From positions 19,592,263-19,656,262 of the forward strand of contig NC_035169.2 of NCBI RefSeq assembly GCF_001659605.2: DNA of 64,000 bases, in the 5' to 3' direction. The first letter of the stretch is position 1, and each line of letters opens with the position of its first letter. The notes beneath the pieces were generated by a model. That model searched no databases. It was not told where the DNA came from and worked only from the letters and a program-made list of their open reading frames with translations. This document shows positions 60,061 to 64,000 of the stretch, piece by piece. The DNA comes from Manihot esculenta (taxonomy: Eukaryota > Streptophyta > Magnoliopsida > Malpighiales > Euphorbiaceae). The position numbers and the translations under genes were made by a program.

Positions 60061-61670
60061 AATTGTCCTTGATTGACATTCATTTAAATTTATATAATTG
60101 AAAAAGAAAATTATAATTTTAAATAACATTAATAAATCAAATTATTTTCAAATTAAAACTAAAATTATCAAAATTCAGAATAAAATTACATTATAATGCA
60201 GGAGTGGAAATCGGAGAGTGTTTAGTTTATCCTCATCTCATATATATCTGATAATAATTTTTTAATTTAAATTATATTATCTTTTAAAATTTTATTCTAA
60301 ATTAATTTTATATATGAATAAATATTTATAATTATAAAATAGATAAATACAAAAATATTATAAATAATTTATTTTATATAATAAAAATATGTGTATATAT
60401 ATATAATTACAGTTAATAAAAATAAATATATAAAATTTAAAAATAATATAATATATACTCATATTCGTTATTTAACTATTAATAATTAATAATTAAATAT
60501 AAATTTACAATATTTATAAGATACGAGCAACAATTAATTATTACATATAGTTTCAAAATTTAATTTAAAATATTAGACTATAATTCATCTAATAATACAA
60601 TTACTCTATCTGTATTGCAAAAATAAATCTATAGTTAACTTCACATGGACCAAAAGAAAATAATTAATTTATAAATTTTATATTCTATTTACTAATATAT
60701 CCATCACTTAAATTGTTTTCATTACTAAAATTATTTTAAAATTAATATATTTTATTTGTAGTGTATATTAAATAAATATATATTAAAACTTAATAAATAA
60801 ATTACCATCCAAAAAGAGAAAAATAATCTATAAGATGGATAAAAAAGAAAAATAAATCTATTTTATAGGATAAAAATAATTTTTTAAAAAATGAATTATT
60901 GATGATTTATTTAATTTATATTTAATTATTATGATTTTTATGAATAAGAAATAAAAGTATATATTTTGACTGTTTTGAATTAATTAATTTAGAGTCAATG
61001 AAATTTAGATAATTAATTATTGAAATCTTTTGTAGAATTTAATTTTATAACAACATAATAAATAATTCAAATCAATAAATTACTCAGAATATTAAATTTA
61101 AAACTACTTTAAAAAACAACAAAATCTAAAATAATTTAAAATTAACAACTCAAATCCAAGGAACCAATCCATATAGACATCAATGCAAAAAGAAACAAGA
61201 GAAAGAGGACAATCTTAGAGATTGTGTAGGAAAAAGAACGAGTGCCAAGGCTGATTTTTATTCCAAAGAAGGGCCTAATTGTGGGGTTAAAGGCGAGCTT
61301 TAGCTTTCAATTTCGTCATCCGTTGAGATCTCTAAGGAGTTTAGGTGGTGATATGTGATGCAGAAAGTAAAACTTGAGATGATATGGATGAAAGGAACGA
61401 GGCAAAAGAAGAATCTTTAGTGCTTCCTTTAATAAAATATGAGAGATATTGGATATAAAGTTTAAGCAAAGTAATTTTCATGTCTTAATCACTATTCATC
61501 TTATTAATTTGAAAAAAAATAGTATAAAAATTAATATTTCTTGGTATGAAATTTATATTTCCTTAGTTCTTATTATTAAAAGCTGATGTTTGAGATTTAA
61601 TAAGGATTAGACTCATAGTATATTTTTGTAAGTTTAGTTTGTCTATTCTTTTTATTTTTTTTATTTTTTC
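60061..61670. other. AT-rich intergenic DNA, no gene seen
   Basis: Nearly pure A/T from 60061 to about 61140, then a less biased stretch 61150-61440 without a readable frame, then T-runs up to the LTR fragment at 61671. Confidence 0.6.
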
Positions 61671-61931
61671 TATAATACCCGGTTAGACTCCGGTATCGAA
61701 ATTCCTACCGTCTGGTGAAATCTCGGATGTCGGAAACCTCTAGAAGGGTAAAATCATGTTTTTATAAAATATTTTAATGTATTTTATGGTTTTAAGCAAG
61801 AAAGAAATTATGTTTTGAATGAAAATAGTCTTGAGAAGAAGACTCAAGTTCGGCCGCCGAACATGCATGCGCTTCAGGAGCGCTTTAGGCCCCCGAAGGC
61901 ATAAGTGAGGGAAGTCCAGGTTCGACCGCCG
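61671..61931 (+). repeat. gypsy LTR fragment, plus orientation
   Basis: TATAATACCCGG (normally TGTAATACCCGG) opens the 5' end of a chromovirus LTR like that at 3587. It has one perfect dyad at 61851-61863 and decayed ones near 61890 and 61920. Truncated after about 260 bp. Confidence 0.85.
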
Positions 61932-62055
61932 ATGGTTCCTCTACCGTAGCAAGGGTTCACCTCAACTTCAGGGTTCACCTCCTCTGTCCGGGTGAACCCT
62001 CAACTTCAGGGTTCACCTCCTCTGTCCGGGTGCATGGTTCCTCTACCGTAGCAAG
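61932..62055. repeat. compound direct repeat
   Basis: ATGGTTCCTCTACCGTAGCA occurs at 61932 and 62034 (period 102). Between these, a unit starting CTCAACTTCAGGGTTCACCT repeats with a 38-bp period (CAACTTCAGG at 61963 and 62001). It lies at the junction of the LTR fragment and the TAT-like remnant. Confidence 0.8.
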
Positions 62056-62099
62056 GTATACCGCTCTGGCCTCTTTCTGCCTTCTCTAGACAACTCTGA

Positions 62100-62939
62100 T
62101 CCCTGCCTCCATCGAGAACTTTATGGTTAGATACTGAATGCTAGTCACTACTTTAAAATCATACAGCATTGTAGCTCAGAGGTAGCTTCACCACTAGGAA
62201 TATTGCATAGTGAGTTCGCGACATGGGGGCTCCCCTAGAGTGAGGGCTACTTTCACTTTTCCTTTAACCGCTAGCGGAGTTCCCCCCATCCCCTTGACCG
62301 GAGCTTGTACCCTGACGAGCTGCTCCTCAAGTATGTTCATCTACTGGAAGACCTGGCAAGGTAATAGATTCACCTTGCTGCCGTCATCCCCTAACACCTT
62401 ACGAGCCCTGAAGTTATGGATGACTGTTTCGATGACCAGGGCATCATAGTGAGGCATCTTAACCCCTCGTGCATCCTCTAGGGAGAAGGAGATGGCCATT
62501 GGGGAGTGCTCGATGACTTGCATCACCTCTGCGCCTTTTTCATTTTCATTTCTACCTCTCTTCTTCCCCCTCCTACTCTTACGGTCTCCAGTCCCTCCTA
62601 AAATCATGTTAATTGTTCCACTGGATCCATCATTTATTGGTGCCCCAATCTGCCTCCTAGGCCTTTTCCAGTCACACCTTGTTGTTGCCTCTGCACTTCT
62701 AGCTTCTTTACAAAATTCTAGAGATGGCCTCTCTTAATCAGCCTTTCTATCTCGTTTATTAGCTGATAGCAGTCGTTTGTGTCATGACCATGTGTTATGT
62801 GGTATTGGCAGTATTTATTTGGGTTCCTTCTGCTTGCTTCCGCTTTCATGGGCTTGGGACATTGCACGAAATCTTTATCCTGGACTGCTGCGAGCACCTC
62901 ATCAGGACATATTGAGGGGAGTGACTTTGGCGGGAGCAA
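62100..62939 (-). pseudogene. TAT-like gypsy gag knuckle and protease
   Basis: Minus strand. 62718-62939 carries a zinc-binding segment YCQYHITHGHDTNDC and a following ERLIKRGHL, typical of TAT-type gag. 62341-62607 starts ILGGTGDRKSRRG and contains the protease motif as DDGSKVNLL, where the family usually has DNGSSADIL, so key residues are altered. Below 62340 the frame continues as GGTPLAVKGKVKVALTLGEPP. Stops and frameshifts separate the parts. Confidence 0.8.
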
Positions 62940-63298
62940 GGGTTCATAAGGTCTCTATTCATTTCTTTCCCATTGGTGTTTGTTCAGGGCCTCTGGTCCT
63001 CGGTCTTATCTCCTTTCTGACCTATCTTGCCTCTTGTCCTCCCCCACCCTCCCTCTTTCTCTATCATCCCTGGTAAAGCAGCTAGTCATTAAGGCATCAT
63101 ACTACCTTATGTATTTCTTTGCCCTTTTCATTAGCTCTGATAAGGTAGCAGGGAGCTTTCTGCACAGCGACCAAAAAACTTCGGGGAGATTGTACCCTTC
63201 TATATAGCTTCTACTGCTCTTCCTTTATCTAGCTCAGGTATCTGCAAAGCCTCAGAGTTGAACCTGACAACATACTCTCTCAGGGATTTATTTCTCCT

Positions 63299-64000
63299 CT
63301 ACCGAACAGTCTCTAAGTAACTCATTTTTCTTTTTGTAGGAACTTCAAAAATGAATCTGCTAATGAATATGTTGGCCAGGCCTATGAAGTTCTTGATGCT
63401 ACCCGAGTCTAGGCTGTTGAACCATGCCCGGGTTGGTCCGATCAAGGTAGTTGGGAAGACCTTACACATCAGGGCATCCAAATGGGTATGCAAGTCCATG
63501 AATGTTTTGTAGTTCAAGACATGCTCTTGAGGGTTTCCCATCCCATCATAGACCGCCAGAGTTGGCATCATGAACTTCTTTGGTATTGTTTCCTGTTGAA
63601 CCCGTGTTACAAGCAATGATGAGGTCGGCAATAGGGGGCTGTTGTTATCTCGTGCCCCCAACTCTGTCAATAGTTACTCTTTCAATCTTTCTAATTTTTG
63701 GTCTACGTCTATATATTCTCTTCTAGGCCTCGACAAATGACTTGCTTTCCCGTCTCCATCTTCTGTCCTCCTATTGCTCTGTTGGGGGATTTGGTAATTC
63801 AATGTAGGTTGGAACTCATTAGTATTGAGTCCTACAGCTAGAGGTAGTCTGCTCAGTGGGCTATTGAGCCCTCTCTACTGTAATATCTGGCCTAACCAGT
63901 GGACAGTGTTCTTGAAATAGCCTGGTCCAAACTGACCCAAATAACTTCTGGACCCACTTTTCACTTGGTCCAAAATGGTTAACCCAAGTTATTTAGTAGT
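63299..64000 (-). pseudogene. TAT-like gypsy gag, capsid region
   Basis: 63299-63670 encodes a retrotransposon gag segment: YDGMGNPQEHVLNYKTFM, then FPTTLIGPTRAWFNSL, then FISRFIFEVPTKRK. A stop near 63671-63680 separates it from a further N-terminal portion in the same frame, readable to about 63860. Beyond that to the window end no clear frame is seen. Together with 62100-62939 this is one minus-strand element, truncated on the left and continuing off the window. Confidence 0.8.

Noticed and set aside
62166..62190. GTAGCTCAGAGGTAGC, resembling a tRNA A box
   Set aside because: No B box (GGTTCGANNCC) or cloverleaf follows at a suitable distance, and it lies in decayed retrotransposon coding sequence.

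Overview
The window is nuclear DNA of a flowering plant, most likely a eudicot. It has AT-rich intergenic DNA, a PAT1-type GRAS gene with a 5' UTR intron, and long stretches of LTR retrotransposons primed by initiator-Met tRNA. Species cannot be fixed from the sequence. There are no bacterial-style operons, no CRISPR array and no convincing tRNA or rRNA gene. Layout: bases 1-28062 are a Russian-doll stack of retrotransposons. A minus-strand Ty1/copia element (16545-28062) has a Ty3/gypsy LTR (14556-16544) joined to its left LTR. That LTR is interrupted by minus-strand gypsy element 2 (5843-14555), whose 3' LTR is interrupted by plus-strand gypsy element 1 (1-5842). The copia gag is separately split by a solo LTR (21136-25027) with an exact 5-bp target duplication, and that solo LTR carries a chimeric gypsy LTR (21317-23440). 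The copia element itself sits in an older plus-strand copia remnant (28063-30275). Elements 1 and 2 are chromodomain-bearing chromoviruses of the Del/Tekay type, with near-complete pol but in-frame stops. Bases 30285-34040 and 36145-40300 are two diverged copies of one segmental duplication. The right copy keeps an intact-looking three-exon gene for a small basic protein of unknown function (37630-38460, minus). The left copy is a pseudogene. The right copy also holds a 1005-bp Mutator-like non-autonomous element with an exact 9-bp target duplication, and the left copy shows the empty site. Bases 40530-47629 are a second, rearranged retrotransposon cluster: a TAT-like gypsy LTR remnant, a copia LTR tip, a gypsy piece whose two ends are the same LTR terminus in opposite orientation, and a gypsy gag-protease element with a 460-bp tandem duplication. 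Bases 47630-51960 hold the one clearly functional, recognisable host gene, the PAT1-subfamily GRAS regulator (minus), with a 1.9-kb 5' UTR intron and a 10-codon upstream ORF. Bases 52000-61670 are very AT-rich with no supportable gene. Bases 61671-64000 are a gypsy LTR fragment followed by a decayed TAT-like gag-protease region. The most unusual signal is a 13-bp dyad, TTCGGCNGCCGAA, recurring many times in every LTR of the chromovirus family here. In four LTRs one copy lies a near-constant 53-54 bp upstream of the TATA box, so it looks like a cis-regulatory module carried by the elements.
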